From IMG/VR virus record IMGVR_UViG_3300032268_000270, positions 1 to 49,711 of that record: 49,711 bases of DNA. One strand, given 5' to 3'. Positions within the stretch are counted from its first letter, which is position 1. The number at the start of each line of letters is the position of its first letter. Below, one piece after another: positions 11,001 to 20,800 of the stretch. Both the position numbers and the translations under genes were made by a program. Origin of the DNA: a virus. The notes below the pieces were generated by a model. The model made no database searches and was not told the origin of the DNA. It saw only the letters and a list, made by a program, of their open reading frames with translations.

Positions 11001-13102
11001 ATAGTGTAGATATCTTTCTTCGGCATGTCAAACAGAGAATCAAAGTTTTCTGGATCTTGATATACGCAATCTGCTCTATACAGTGTACCACCGAGAGTTA
11101 ATGTTGAGTCGTTAATTGTACGAATCGTTGTATCAGAACCTTGAACATCTCGAACGAAGAACAATTGTTGTGGGCTGTTTGGCATCCAAACAAGATCACC
11201 AGCACGAAGTGTAGCACCTGAAGTAAACTTAGTGCCAGAACCTGTTAAAACAGTACCAGATGTTGGAACAGTAGCAGAACCAATGTTTGTTGTGTTGTAC
11301 GCAGTCGGCATTACCAACGCACGGAAACATCTTGGATCTCCACCCGTTGATGTAGAACCAAGACTTAATGGTGTTCCGATAACACGAACCTTGGAGAAGT
11401 CCTCTCCAGGATTAATTTGCACATCCATTAAAGAAATCTTAGAAATTCTTCTTCCGTTTAGAAGTTCTCCTGGCTCTAGGTAGCGAATTCTAGCAGTTCC
11501 GATTCTAGTTGTGTGTAAGTAAGGTGCGCCAGAGACTGATTTTGGAAATATAGTTGTTGTCGCATTATCTGCTTTGATTTTAGCAACATGATATTCTGAT
11601 GAACTTGGCATCACAATACCGTATGTTAATCTTGCGCCAATGGTTCCTGGAGAAGCAGAACCAGATGCGTCATCACTAGCGGAAATTGTTCCGATTGTGT
11701 TGGATATGTTTGCTGGTGTTTCAACTTTAAATAGATCAACAATCTGCAATCCGTCAATATCAGGTGTACCGTATACAATAACATCAAGTAGATTACCAAT
11801 AGCAGTAGCAACACCAGTATCTTCTAGTTGCGTATATGTTCTTGCCTTTGGTGCCTCAACATAGTTTGTTCCATTAGTTTCAAATTCAAAACCACGGATA
11901 TATGCTTTGCCTGCCTTCATACCGAAAGCAACTTTTTCTGTATCGCCACCTTCTTCTTCTTTATATAAACCGTAGTCATACTTTGGTTTAAGCGTGTATC
12001 TCCAACGAATACCACCATCGCTTGAAGAACCAGATACATGTGTTGGTGCTGATGTTCCAGAAACACCAGTGTTTAATGCGACATAAAAATTAGTAACATT
12101 TGTTGTTGGGTCTATATAATATACAACGTCTCCGAGTTGATAGTTTCTAAGACCTGCCCATTGTCCTTGGTCAGAATCTCTATGCTCTTTAATCTCCATT
12201 TCGAATGAGCGAACAGTATAGTCGCCTGATTCATCGAATGTTCTACGAGCAAGGATTTCCTCAAGATATGCTAAGTCAGTTCCTTTTGCTCTAAATTCTA
12301 GATTACCTCTACGAAGTCTAAGAAGTTCAATAAAGTTGTCATCAGCAAAACCGATTTCTTTTTTAACAAGAACAAGTTCGATTTTATAACGATGCGCTCC
12401 TGGAGCTGTGTAATTTGGTGATCCAGTAGAATTGTCTAACAGTGTTGTATCTTCTTCTGGTGTAACAATTGTTTCGTTTACTTGTAGACCGATAGAAGCA
12501 GTTGAATCAACTCTAAATTTGTCGATTGTAATATCTTGACGATCTACTTTTACAAAGAATCCATTAACAAAGAAAATTCCTGGCTCAATGTGAGCGATCT
12601 TTGCTAAATTTTGGAAATCAGTTACGTTCTGAATTCTTACTCTGTAAGTTGCTGTATCTGTTGCGACAGTAAGAATTTCGTTTTGATTAAATTCTTTTTC
12701 GCCATTCTTACCACTTGTAATATATTTTACATATAATAGTGGTGGGTTTCCGTCAGAATCTGAATTTTCTGCGAAAACAATCTTGGCTCTAACTTCTGTA
12801 GTTTCACCAAGAGCTTCGTAATCTTTTAATGAGGTAAGGAAAGTTTCGACGCTGGCAGCAGTATTAACTTCAAGTGGTTCAAGTTTAAGAGAATTAAAAT
12901 TGATTGTTAAAATTTCTCCTGGAACAACTCTCGATTTATCCTTAAAAAGGAAATCGCCTACACGAGAAACTTGTTTCTGTAGAATTGTTTGTAACTGTGT
13001 CAGTTCTCTAGCCTGAACAGAATATCCAGGTCTAAACAATACTCTGAGAAACTTTTTCGCCTCATCGTAATCGTCATAGTAAGGTGCTGTATTAAAATCC
13101 AT
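5090..13102 (-). CDS. Giant DUF4815 virion protein (baseplate periphery, gp10 position)
   Basis: A 2,670-residue protein. Its N-terminus, MDFNTAPYYDDYDEAKKFLR followed by LFRPGYSVQARELTQLQTILQKQ, is the signature of the DUF4815 domain found in giant structural proteins of marine T4-like phages. The rest is Thr/Asn/Ser-rich beta-structure with many short strands, including LamG-like or beta-sandwich stretches (for example DPLAQTFMATTSDTREGSFI near residue 1670), and it ends PRVKDLRIIATA. It follows gp8 in the order where T4 has gp9 and gp10, so it probably replaces the wedge-peripheral and fibre-adaptor proteins. At about 290 kDa it is among the longest genes in the window. The domain call is good; the exact role is inferred from synteny. 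Confidence 0.85.
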   Translation of the reverse strand: MDFNTAPYYDDYDEAKKFLRVLFRPGYSVQARELTQLQTILQKQVSRVGDFLFKDKSRVVPGEILTINFNSLKLEPLEVNTAASVETFLTSLKDYEALGETTEVRAKIVFAENSDSDGNPPLLYVKYITSGKNGEKEFNQNEILTVATDTATYRVRIQNVTDFQNLAKIAHIEPGIFFVNGFFVKVDRQDITIDKFRVDSTASIGLQVNETIVTPEEDTTLLDNSTGSPNYTAPGAHRYKIELVLVKKEIGFADDNFIELLRLRRGNLEFRAKGTDLAYLEEILARRTFDESGDYTVRSFEMEIKEHRDSDQGQWAGLRNYQLGDVVYYIDPTTNVTNFYVALNTGVSGTSAPTHVSGSSSDGGIRWRYTLKPKYDYGLYKEEEGGDTEKVAFGMKAGKAYIRGFEFETNGTNYVEAPKARTYTQLEDTGVATAIGNLLDVIVYGTPDIDGLQIVDLFKVETPANISNTIGTISASDDASGSASPGTIGARLTYGIVMPSSSEYHVAKIKADNATTTIFPKSVSGAPYLHTTRIGTARIRYLEPGELLNGRRISKISLMDVQINPGEDFSKVRVIGTPLSLGSTSTGGDPRCFRALVMPTAYNTTNIGSATVPTSGTVLTGSGTKFTSGATLRAGDLVWMPNSPQQLFFVRDVQGSDTTIRTINDSTLTLGGTLYRADCVYQDPENFDSLFDMPKKDIYTIRGGTSLSDFNTSYTVLERFTGTADTGSPFCSISFSCTEPDQFFSTVVSDYIVINQNTGETVTPVDVSVTTLNTAIIRLNAASTVRNNLASLQSDSYVIYAPTRKRLFTAKEKVKSLRTFTLELTLQTTVELDIINLQKADVYRVLKIETFPNVIFGNTIVGQTTGSGIDITSNYIVDDGQRDTHYDLGRLVKKKNIPFPTGPMRITFEYFDHSAGDYLSVDSYPDLLYEEIPTFYSKISGRSVSLRDVLDFRPRVNDGGTYFGGTSSSSSLPQRRYGVSCDFAYFLARKDKIVLNKRGAFSVIRGVPSENPQFPEAPSDTMVIYEIEYKPYTYNVTPNNIIVKEIEHKRYTMRDIGNLEKRLENLEQVTTLNLLEKETSTLEIKDTDGLDRFKNGFVVDNFRGHTIGNPQDIDYECSIDINTRELRPSFYQTVVDLYENASSLTERTDSNYRMHEGNVITLPYYGGQELYYRNKNEIASIDALGANATSEQVFRRETLIRENMDILVSENPYATEAIKVTGLLQGSRTGLVTLTPSTDSWVEENLPPELIINEGGTYDSVAAAADAFGIDFGTVWNNWQVTQLGTPVSTTSTSSWRAGGGTVVSSTTVVTQQVNERRQGTTTSLVESTGKKEISGRLTARQSISYIRSRPVVFVASGVRAATRLYAFLDSTNVTDYCTQATRLFLAARQPNYGITPFQYGSNTTIRDIYETFDTDVYFGNNVNNLERTFSGKLVNEGVSFTSAFTSVYNGDKQNTVNLTINSIQNDVARNIIAPNSQITAFQRGEVIRGERSGATAIVILHEQSTNSTTGNPDGASDVLHVVNVRGTFLGSETLIGTLSRSTLNGNVLRLALRATTPAEVASPGVLVSTGTGRVAGVWMLTSGQIINNRAAPKFLTGRRLFTISDSTTNDRATRTTVADAIYEAVGIIDAKASASGNFISVRNGQLATGSTDMNRSSTVTNSTNTSTWFIPDPPPPAPTGGTDPLAQTFMATTSDTREGSFINEVEVFFKSKDATVPIIFEIRTTSGGYPTTTVLPFAKKVVYPSQIITDTTGTVGTRITFPAPVHVLDGKLYALVLVTASPQYEVWTSTLDERDVSRNNMGVVSKSPSLGSLFRSGNGETWSESNRQDLKCNIYRCNFLTDQTLLSPSLVTLRAREVEPHSNSGRSTNLSKLSTNAFTVRRNKSEIIVTHPNHGFSVGSVVSYQNITGMTNFGFTSEQFNTTSFIGEFFDIKTNAFTQVADVVSHEVFKVYSHDRYSIRIYDDEGGAILASANGTFGGDTIIATRNVLYTTMHPNLDYIALPGTNVTAEVRTTSGRSPTGEETPYIVDTNYVPVTLNDNNYFTSQRTVLNKYNEAQKIARNSSFEMVVELTSSNKFVSPVVDLDRASIICIQNRIDDPVTPKAATTNYYSITGGYDGTTIFNSEYENKAGAAQFGYVTRKMQFKNTSKLLKVQIAAGIPSNTGIDDTLNAITLPIRFPSGSRISEHAAILPKRTSASTTFAVGVTSITFQNVTDLVNGMYIYGPGIQKNTRITNIASTTVTIDKAVKTAIPSTTNGSVFYFSDFDILTQNTISQIDVGDVVTYSGAGSPIPANTYVTEAPKNTYLTKRVGDYALGAFTQAALDYSVILVNSNRGGIDPTTNNMTVFLDDITDIKQGMYCYVPFYTANDGTFEYTAATIRRVLQVSTDQKSVILQQLIVGTNEFDVNGYSDRFFFNHLNNEIIFFDPRIKINNATTALVEPTFDANRIPTNLLTFTTPRNSEIEVYAKISNGGNSVSTSALSFNSNEYNVSTNPVAVDSANNIIYFQVAHNLNTGSPVLYNAQNNVIGNLVTGTVYYAIFVSTTSVKLATTLDLAVAGTAIDISATGVTEVHTITDVNQKNVSSIEDEVYFRLLPDTTVGGDNTTYGGTYPLAEKGFLKTTDNPNEFIDHSFTADNLPPFNSAIIKIVMRSRNPAFVPRVKDLRIIATA

Positions 13103-13136
13103 GTGAGTTTTTTCCTTTTGTAACTAATCTATTTAG

Positions 13137-14891
13137 TTAGAATTCTAAAACAAATCTTTGTTTTTCTGATTGGTTTCTGGTCAGAGCATTTCTATATTCA
13201 ACATAAATCATATTACCAGAGTATGGCTCTACATCAGCAACTTCCACAGCATCTGTTCCATTGTATGTAAATGATTGTGTTGACGATGTTCCAATGCTCG
13301 TTATGTTTATGTAAATATTAGCTGAAGCATTTGCTGATGTAGTAGCAAGTCTTACAGTATTTGCGTCTACATATATTATGTAGTATGTTGAACCACTAGT
13401 TATTGCTGGTGTTCCATTCATACCAGTACCAGAATCAACTCTAAAAACAACTGAATCGCCTGTATTAAAACCATGATTGTTGATTGTAATTGTGTCTGAT
13501 CCAGTTGAAACTGCTGCAGCAGCAAAGGTGCTGTATGGTCCAAATGCAATAATCGATCCACCACCAATCTTGGTTAACGAAACAGCAGAAGTAGCAGCGT
13601 TTAATGTTTCTGTTGTAACTCTTTGTTCTGTTGTTTGTAAATAACTTAAATACTTCTTGTTTGGAGTTGTTGTTGTGTCAGTTCTTTCACCAACAACAGT
13701 TAGAACTGCATTTGAAGTTCCGCTTGTAGCTGTATAATACCTATCTCCGAAAACTGGAGTTGTTCCGCTACTAACTTGATATCTCACTTCTTTAAAGTTC
13801 GAAAGATTTGTTGCTGTAGAAATAGTTGATGTTCCAATATTAAAAGGATCTTCAATCAGACCCACTGTTCTGTAAACCAACCCAGCTATTTCGCCAGTTA
13901 TATATCTTTTTGGTGCAGTTCCTCTTGTTGAATGATATTCTGTCAAGTAAGAGTTCAATACAGAAAATAACAAGAAATTTGGCTCTATTTCTTTTTCAAT
14001 GTTTGCTCCGAAACCACCTGTAGGCGCAATAATTGCTCTTGCTGTTGCAGCAACTGTTGGTGAACCACCACCACTTATTGCTAATTCAACATATGTATAT
14101 CCAGTTCCTGAAGCAGTAACAGGAATATAAGCAACACCACCAGCTGATAGAACTGGAGTGCCAAGTGTAAGACCTGTTCCATTACCCTTTACAGTTACTG
14201 TTGGTGCGCTGGTATAGCCTGCTCCACGAGTAGTCATAACAATAGCAGAAACACCACCAGATATTGTGGTAGTAGATAGAGTAGTTGGGATTGGCGAATG
14301 AAGAGTTGTCATGTAATCATTAATATCGCCTGTAGAATATGTTCCCAAATATTTCCACTTATAACCATCAGCCAATGTGTTTATTCCCGATGTTGTGAAT
14401 GTTGGTTTTGTTGTTGAGGCGATTGGATAACCAGTAGTTGTGCTTCTATTATCAATACAACGATACAATCTGTAAGTTCCAGCATCATCCACCACAACAA
14501 GGTTGTTTGATCTAGATAAAGAAAGTGGTTTTGTGTTTACATATTCACCAACTAAACTAACACCAGTAACAGTTGAACCATCATAGTCATCTCTATACAT
14601 ATCATAATATTGCCCATTCGTCCAGTTAACTCTTCGGAACGCCAGTTTGCTTACAGCTGAAGTTACACGATATAAACCAATAATGCCATCCCAAACTTGT
14701 TTTTCTATCAAAGGTGTATCCGTTGGAATTGGTGGGTTTGTTTCGTTGAACGAACCTCCTGGATATGTAGCCCAAGAAACAGGGTTTCCAAAAAAGTAAT
14801 AAAGTTTAGTTGTGCCTGCAGCCAGCAGGTCATAATATGCCTTTGCTGACTGGTATTTGGTTTTGTCTTTTATAATTGCGTTCTGTGGCAT
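13137..14891 (-). CDS. 8: Baseplate wedge protein gp8
   Basis: A 584-residue protein aligning in order with landmarks of T4 gp8 (334 residues): TDTPLIEKQVWDGIIGLYRV corresponds to the TDSV...MWTHMMGTVKV region, FRRVNWTNGQYYDMYRDDY to the RRDWGDTRY region, DGYKWKYLGTY to DGYVWEYLFEI, and the C-terminal SGNMIYVEYRNALTRNQSEK to the SGEMIYMENRPPI end. The extra 250 residues are two inserted beta-rich segments, one with TRGAGYTSAPTVTVKG, a common phage tail beta-module. gp8 is a dimer in each wedge. The gene abuts gp7, with its ATG 1 base after the gp7 stop, as expected for the wedge operon. Confidence 0.88.
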   Translation of the reverse strand: MPQNAIIKDKTKYQSAKAYYDLLAAGTTKLYYFFGNPVSWATYPGGSFNETNPPIPTDTPLIEKQVWDGIIGLYRVTSAVSKLAFRRVNWTNGQYYDMYRDDYDGSTVTGVSLVGEYVNTKPLSLSRSNNLVVVDDAGTYRLYRCIDNRSTTTGYPIASTTKPTFTTSGINTLADGYKWKYLGTYSTGDINDYMTTLHSPIPTTLSTTTISGGVSAIVMTTRGAGYTSAPTVTVKGNGTGLTLGTPVLSAGGVAYIPVTASGTGYTYVELAISGGGSPTVAATARAIIAPTGGFGANIEKEIEPNFLLFSVLNSYLTEYHSTRGTAPKRYITGEIAGLVYRTVGLIEDPFNIGTSTISTATNLSNFKEVRYQVSSGTTPVFGDRYYTATSGTSNAVLTVVGERTDTTTTPNKKYLSYLQTTEQRVTTETLNAATSAVSLTKIGGGSIIAFGPYSTFAAAAVSTGSDTITINNHGFNTGDSVVFRVDSGTGMNGTPAITSGSTYYIIYVDANTVRLATTSANASANIYINITSIGTSSTQSFTYNGTDAVEVADVEPYSGNMIYVEYRNALTRNQSEKQRFVLEF

Positions 14892-14892
14892 T

Positions 14893-17800
14893 TTATGTCG
14901 TTGTCTCAGTTGTTGATGTTGCAGTTCTTGTATTATTTATTACGCCATTTGTTACTGTTGTATTTCCAAGTCTACTTACACCAACGTTTTCAGTGAAGTA
15001 ATCAACCTCTCCAAAGACAGCAAAACCAGCTGGATGAACGATCTTATTGAAGTACTGTTCCCAGTCTTGATAAGAAGAACCAGAACGGATAACATATGAG
15101 TAATCTTGGTAGTAATATGAATCTTGTAATTTTGAAGAAGGAACAAGAAGATTCTTATCATTCTCGTAGTTTGTAACAACACCATTTGCTCTAGACAGCG
15201 TAACCTCTCCAGGATACAAGTTTATATATGGATCATATATTTTATATCTTATTGTTCCATTAGAAACATATGTTGAAAATGCGCTCGCATCAACTAATGT
15301 AGTCAAAGACAGATCAGTAAACAACATAAACTTATTGTATGCGGTAACTTTTACAAAATACGAATTGTTGTTTAGTTGAGTCATTCCAGAAACACCACTA
15401 ATACCTATTCTCTCACCATCAACTAAATTATGCGCTGCTGATGTTGTAATAACACATGGTTTACTACGTGTAGCTCCAGTGATTGTTGCTGCTAAACCAG
15501 TAGAAGCAGTCGCACCACTTAGAACACCTGTTACTGTTACTCCTGTGAATAGTGTATTAAAAGATGTATATACTAATCCTGGATCATTTTTAATAGTTAG
15601 ATAATTTTGTGTTGTCCTTAGAACTGTAAAAGTATTGCTACCAAATCCACCTATTGTAACTGTTTCGCCAACTTGGAAGGTACCAACCAAATTAGATAAG
15701 AAGAATGTCACTGGAGCATAACCACCTCTAAAAACATTGTGTGTTCCACCATCAATAAATTCAACGTCACTTACTTTACCAATATCTTTCACTGATGGAT
15801 AAACTTTACCACCAGTTCCTGTTCTTCCACTTCCAGGAACAACAGAGACAGAAGGAATTAATGGATAAGAACCTTTGTTGGTTACTTCGATTCTCTCAAG
15901 AGCACCTGTTTCTCTTTGAATTGTTCCTGGCGAATATATGATAGTAAACTCTTCGTATCCTGTTCCAGTTACAGCAGGACTAGTAAGTTGTAAACTTGCC
16001 ATATTCAGCAATGAGTCTGGAATTAAATCATGTGTTTCTGTTGGTCTGTCAGCCATCATCGTTGTGCCATTGACAGTAAAAGAAACAGATGCTCCAATGT
16101 CAGATGGTACTACTACTATGTTAGCAAACGCATTCGCTCTCGTTGAAGCCAATTGAAATTCAGTGCCGTTTGTTTTAATCGCATACATAAAGGTTGACCA
16201 CCCTGTTGGCACAGCAATTCCTGATACTTGAACTTGATCTCCTGTATAAAATGGTATTGTTGTACCATTAGTGACAACACGACCAGTAGTAGTGCTTATC
16301 GAAGAGATCTGCGCACCACTTAAAGTGCCAGTAAGTACGGATAATCCAACTGACTCTCTTATGCGTAACTGATCTACGCCAAAAACATCAACTTCAAGTG
16401 TTTGCGCCACACTATTCTCATTACCACCAGCAAACACTCTTCTTATTGGGTAAGAAGTTACCCTATCGCCTGATTTCAAATTATGTGGCGAGAAGTCTGG
16501 TGTTTGAACATAGTAGTTAGTGTTAATATTACCTTCTCTTCCACGAGCAAAAAGAGCAAAGTTTCCTGCGCCAGCAATCACACTTGTTAAATTGATAGCA
16601 ACACCAGATTCTGCATCTTCGTTTGTTAGTGCCAACTTTAATGTGTTTGGTGTATTGCTGATTACATAATATGTTTGATTATCATTCAAACCACCAATTG
16701 ATTGTAAAGGAGCTGCTGTATATAGATCAAAAACTACACTGTCGCCTGTTTCTAATTCATGATTTGGGATTGTAATAATATCACTTATCGTATCAACAGC
16801 AGTGGCTAAGAATAAAAGAAAAGTTTGATATCTTCTTACATCATAAGACAAATCTTTAAAGGAATTGAAATTCAAAGATTGTGGTAATGCTTGTAAGTAA
16901 CATACCTTTTCAGTTGTTGGGCTCGCAGTAAGCGCAACAAAAGAATTAGAAAAGTATTGGCTTGAATTTATGGCTAATCTTATGGTGCTATTACTAACAA
17001 CACTAACATAGTAAGAAGCATTATCCGTCAATCCAGTTGGTGCAGTTCCATTAAAATCGCTTCTGAAACGAACCCACATACCACTAGTAAAACCATGTTG
17101 TGGAATAGTAATAATTCCAGGAGTTCCTGTGGTTACGTCTGTATTTGGATTGAAAGATCTTGTTAAAAGAATATCGTTTTCTCTGTATGCTCCAGAGAAT
17201 TTTCTGCTACCAATTGGATTAGCAAAAGTTGGATTTACGTTTACGCCACTAACAATAGTATTTCTAAAGAAATCGTTTGGTGGTGTATTATTTCCAAAAT
17301 TAGGTGTACCACCTGCGCCAGAAGTTCCTAAGAAAGATATCGAATTAGTTTCTGCTTTCGCATCAGCTTCTGTTGTATAAAAATTTATATATTTTCCATA
17401 CGCATTTTGTGACTTATTGATGTATAAATCCAACATAAATGCATCTTTGTAGGAACCATTAGTGTTGGTAATAAGTTGTGTTGCTACGTTTTGAGCATCA
17501 GAAACTTTATCAATAATATAATCATTCTTAATTAGCGATTTTACTGTTACAATATAATCTCTAACTGTTGTGTCTGGAGTTATCAGGAAATTTGGAGACC
17601 AACAATTGAAGAACTCGAATACTGTCTTTGTCGCATCTGTTGACACCTGACTATATTCTGCTTTATTGCAGTAATAAACAATATGTTTCTTTTCATTTGT
17701 TGTCGCAAGCGATGGTGAAAAGAAGTCAATCATAATAGTTGGTTCCATCGTTGTGATGTTACCTTGCGCTCTGCTCTTGTATGTTACTGTGTCAGAAATA

Positions 17801-20800
17801 GAATTAATTATGTTTCTTAGATTAACCTCAAATGGTATATCAAATGTTGAATTAAGCTCTTTTGGTAAAGTAAATCCTATTAAGAAATATTCTTTTCTTC
17901 TATTTGTGCTAGCATTTTGAGGCACACTACTTCTAAATGAATTGTTATTACCAACAACAAAGCTGTCGCCATCAAGTGTTGTAAAAGGAACAATACTAAT
18001 TTGTCTGTTGTTGTTTAACTCAAATGCCTTTGTTGTCCCGAAAACAACAGACGCACCATTTGGGTGAGTTACCATCATATTCGTACCATAATTGGCAATC
18101 TCTCCAGGTCCTGAAGTATACTCTGAATAATTGGAAGGAATTGCGCCAACAACATATTTTGCATCTTCACTATATTCATCGTAAAATTGTGGTGGTGCTG
18201 TAACAAATGCTTCCTGGAATAAACTCAGGTCAGCGTAATCGTTCCATGTTCTTGTGTCTCTTTGATCACCTCTGTTAATATCATCACATGACTGTAATGA
18301 TTTTCTTTCAACCATTACTCTGACTTTTGCATATTGAGGAAGATCTATTTCTTTTAAAGATTGAACAACACTTTTTCTGGCATTTGGATTATTCGTTATT
18401 GTTAAGTATGCGCCATATCTATTAATGTTGGTGAGCATAAACGTGAATAGATCACCAACAACATAATCATATTCTGTGCCATCTGTAATTGTTCCGTTAG
18501 ATATTCCTGTGATTATGGCAGTATCTGCAGAAGTAAGTGTTCCGCTATTATCAATATCCCCCAACTTTCTTACAGCGTCAATTAGTGTGTCGCTAAACAA
18601 TTCTTTACCTGGACTTGTGCCAGCAATCGCTTGTGTGAGAGCAGTGGCTAATGTTGTATAATTGATAACATATACAGGTGTAATTGTTTCATATGCTAGG
18701 TACGGATATGTTGGATAGTCTTCTTTTTCTTGCAGAGATCTCTTATCCTGCTCAAGTTCTAGATTAACTTGATTCCCAGAATTCAGTTCTTCCCTCTCCA
18801 TAATAATATACTCTGTTGTTTCGAATATACTTTGGTAAAGGTAATATCTATTTCCAGTATACGTATAGTTGTATCCTGTTCTAATTTTTGTAGTATTATC
18901 AATAGGAATCGCTGGGTCGAAATTATATGGAAGTGTTAAATCTCTGTAACCAGCACTTGCTCGTTTAGCATAGATGCATAATTCTGGAGAAGTAGCAGAT
19001 GTATAGTCAACTGGATTAACAATACCATCACCAATTATACTTTCAATATAGTGCACACCAGAAGAAACTGACGAAATATTTAAATTTGTTCCAGCAGCAT
19101 ACGTTGTTGCTGTAACACTCGTTAAATTAAAAGTTGCGTTATTAATAAATTTAACAAAATAGCATTGACCATCAATCATACCACCATGCGGAGTATTACC
19201 ATTACTATTGTATCTTACGATTTGATTGTTTACAAATCCATGACCATTTGGTGTTGTGATTACATTAGTTGATGTGTTTATTGATGTGATTTCTCTTCTA
19301 ACAAGAATATCGCTATCAACTTCATCTTCGAATCGAATGTAATCGCTATAACTACTTTCTAATGTGAACTCATCTCCAGATGCTACTGTTCCTGTAGAAA
19401 ATCCAGTTGTATCAGCTGTTTCTCCAATTAAGATATTTGCTCTAATATTATATTGAACAGGCATTACATAAATTTTAAAATTAGTAATGGCGTCTTTCTT
19501 AAATACGAATCTGTATTCCCATGGTCTTTCAGTGTTTACATTATGACCATATGTAGTATTAGTTTCTCTGATATAAAGAAGTGGTCTTAACTCTGGATCA
19601 AATCCCTTTTCTGAAGTTGGATATAATCTTGTTAGAGTAGATGAGAGTTCTGGATAAATTCCAATTTGAGATGTTTGATTTAGATGACCAATAGCATTAT
19701 CCATAATATACTGACCATCTAAATCCCAGCTTGTGATTGTATTGACTGCTGGTGCTGCGTTTACATTAGTGGTTTTCCCTGTTAATTCATAATACAATAA
19801 ATTGTTGTAATCATTTTGAGTTGCGAACTCAAATATAATTGTTGCTGGTTTTGTTGTAAACACCCCCGAGCTTAAAGGAAACCCAATAATAAGTTCTTCG
19901 TCTTGTAGTTTTACAGTGATGCCTTCGTTTCTTGCCCAATTTAACATGAAGTTGTATTGAGCACCACAAGGTGGTAAGATTGCTCTCATCAAACCTTGAT
20001 CGTATGTATATGACGCTCTTGAATATGTTAGGCTACCATTCTCTTGGTTTTCGATCAAGAAACAGTGTTCATCTGATGCTAAAGAATTTGGTGATACATT
20101 CTTTTTAGAAAGATCAGACATGTAAAGATTTGGGTTTAATGCCTTACTCGAGAACATTCCATATTCTTGTCTAATCTCGTTTCCATCTTCTAGAGATATT
20201 CTGTCTTCAGTTTCAAACCAATCGTATAAAGAACTTTCAGAAACAACTTCATCGTTCAATGTTGATGCGATTTTTGCTTTTGCTGCAATAGATCCATTAA
20301 TACCAGTAAACTGAACCTCATCGAATATAGAATAATTGTCACCAGCAGTTTCTACAGCAACGCTTTCAATTGTTCCATATGTTGTATCTTTTACTGCAAC
20401 ATTTTCAGTATTTCTATCTGCTGTTGGAAGTAAAATCTGATCACCAGGAGCAGCATTCATACCAGAAGCAGATATTTCCGATAATGATAACTGTGTTACC
20501 AAACTAAATGTAACGCTCGCACCAGTATCATTAAGAGTTGAATATACTATTTTACTTGCGTCAAATGAAAGAACTAGATTCTCTGCGCTGATATACAAAC
20601 TACCAGTTACTGTATCATAATCTAATACAATAGCTCTTACTGTTTTATTTCCATTGATTGGGTCAATTTGCCATATTTGCTGACCAATCAATTGACTTAC
20701 GGTTCCACTTGATAGACTGTTGATTTTAATTTTATACAGCTTTCTCCATTTACCCATGTTTAGTTTAAGTATATCCTCTTTCGGTAGATATACTTGAACT

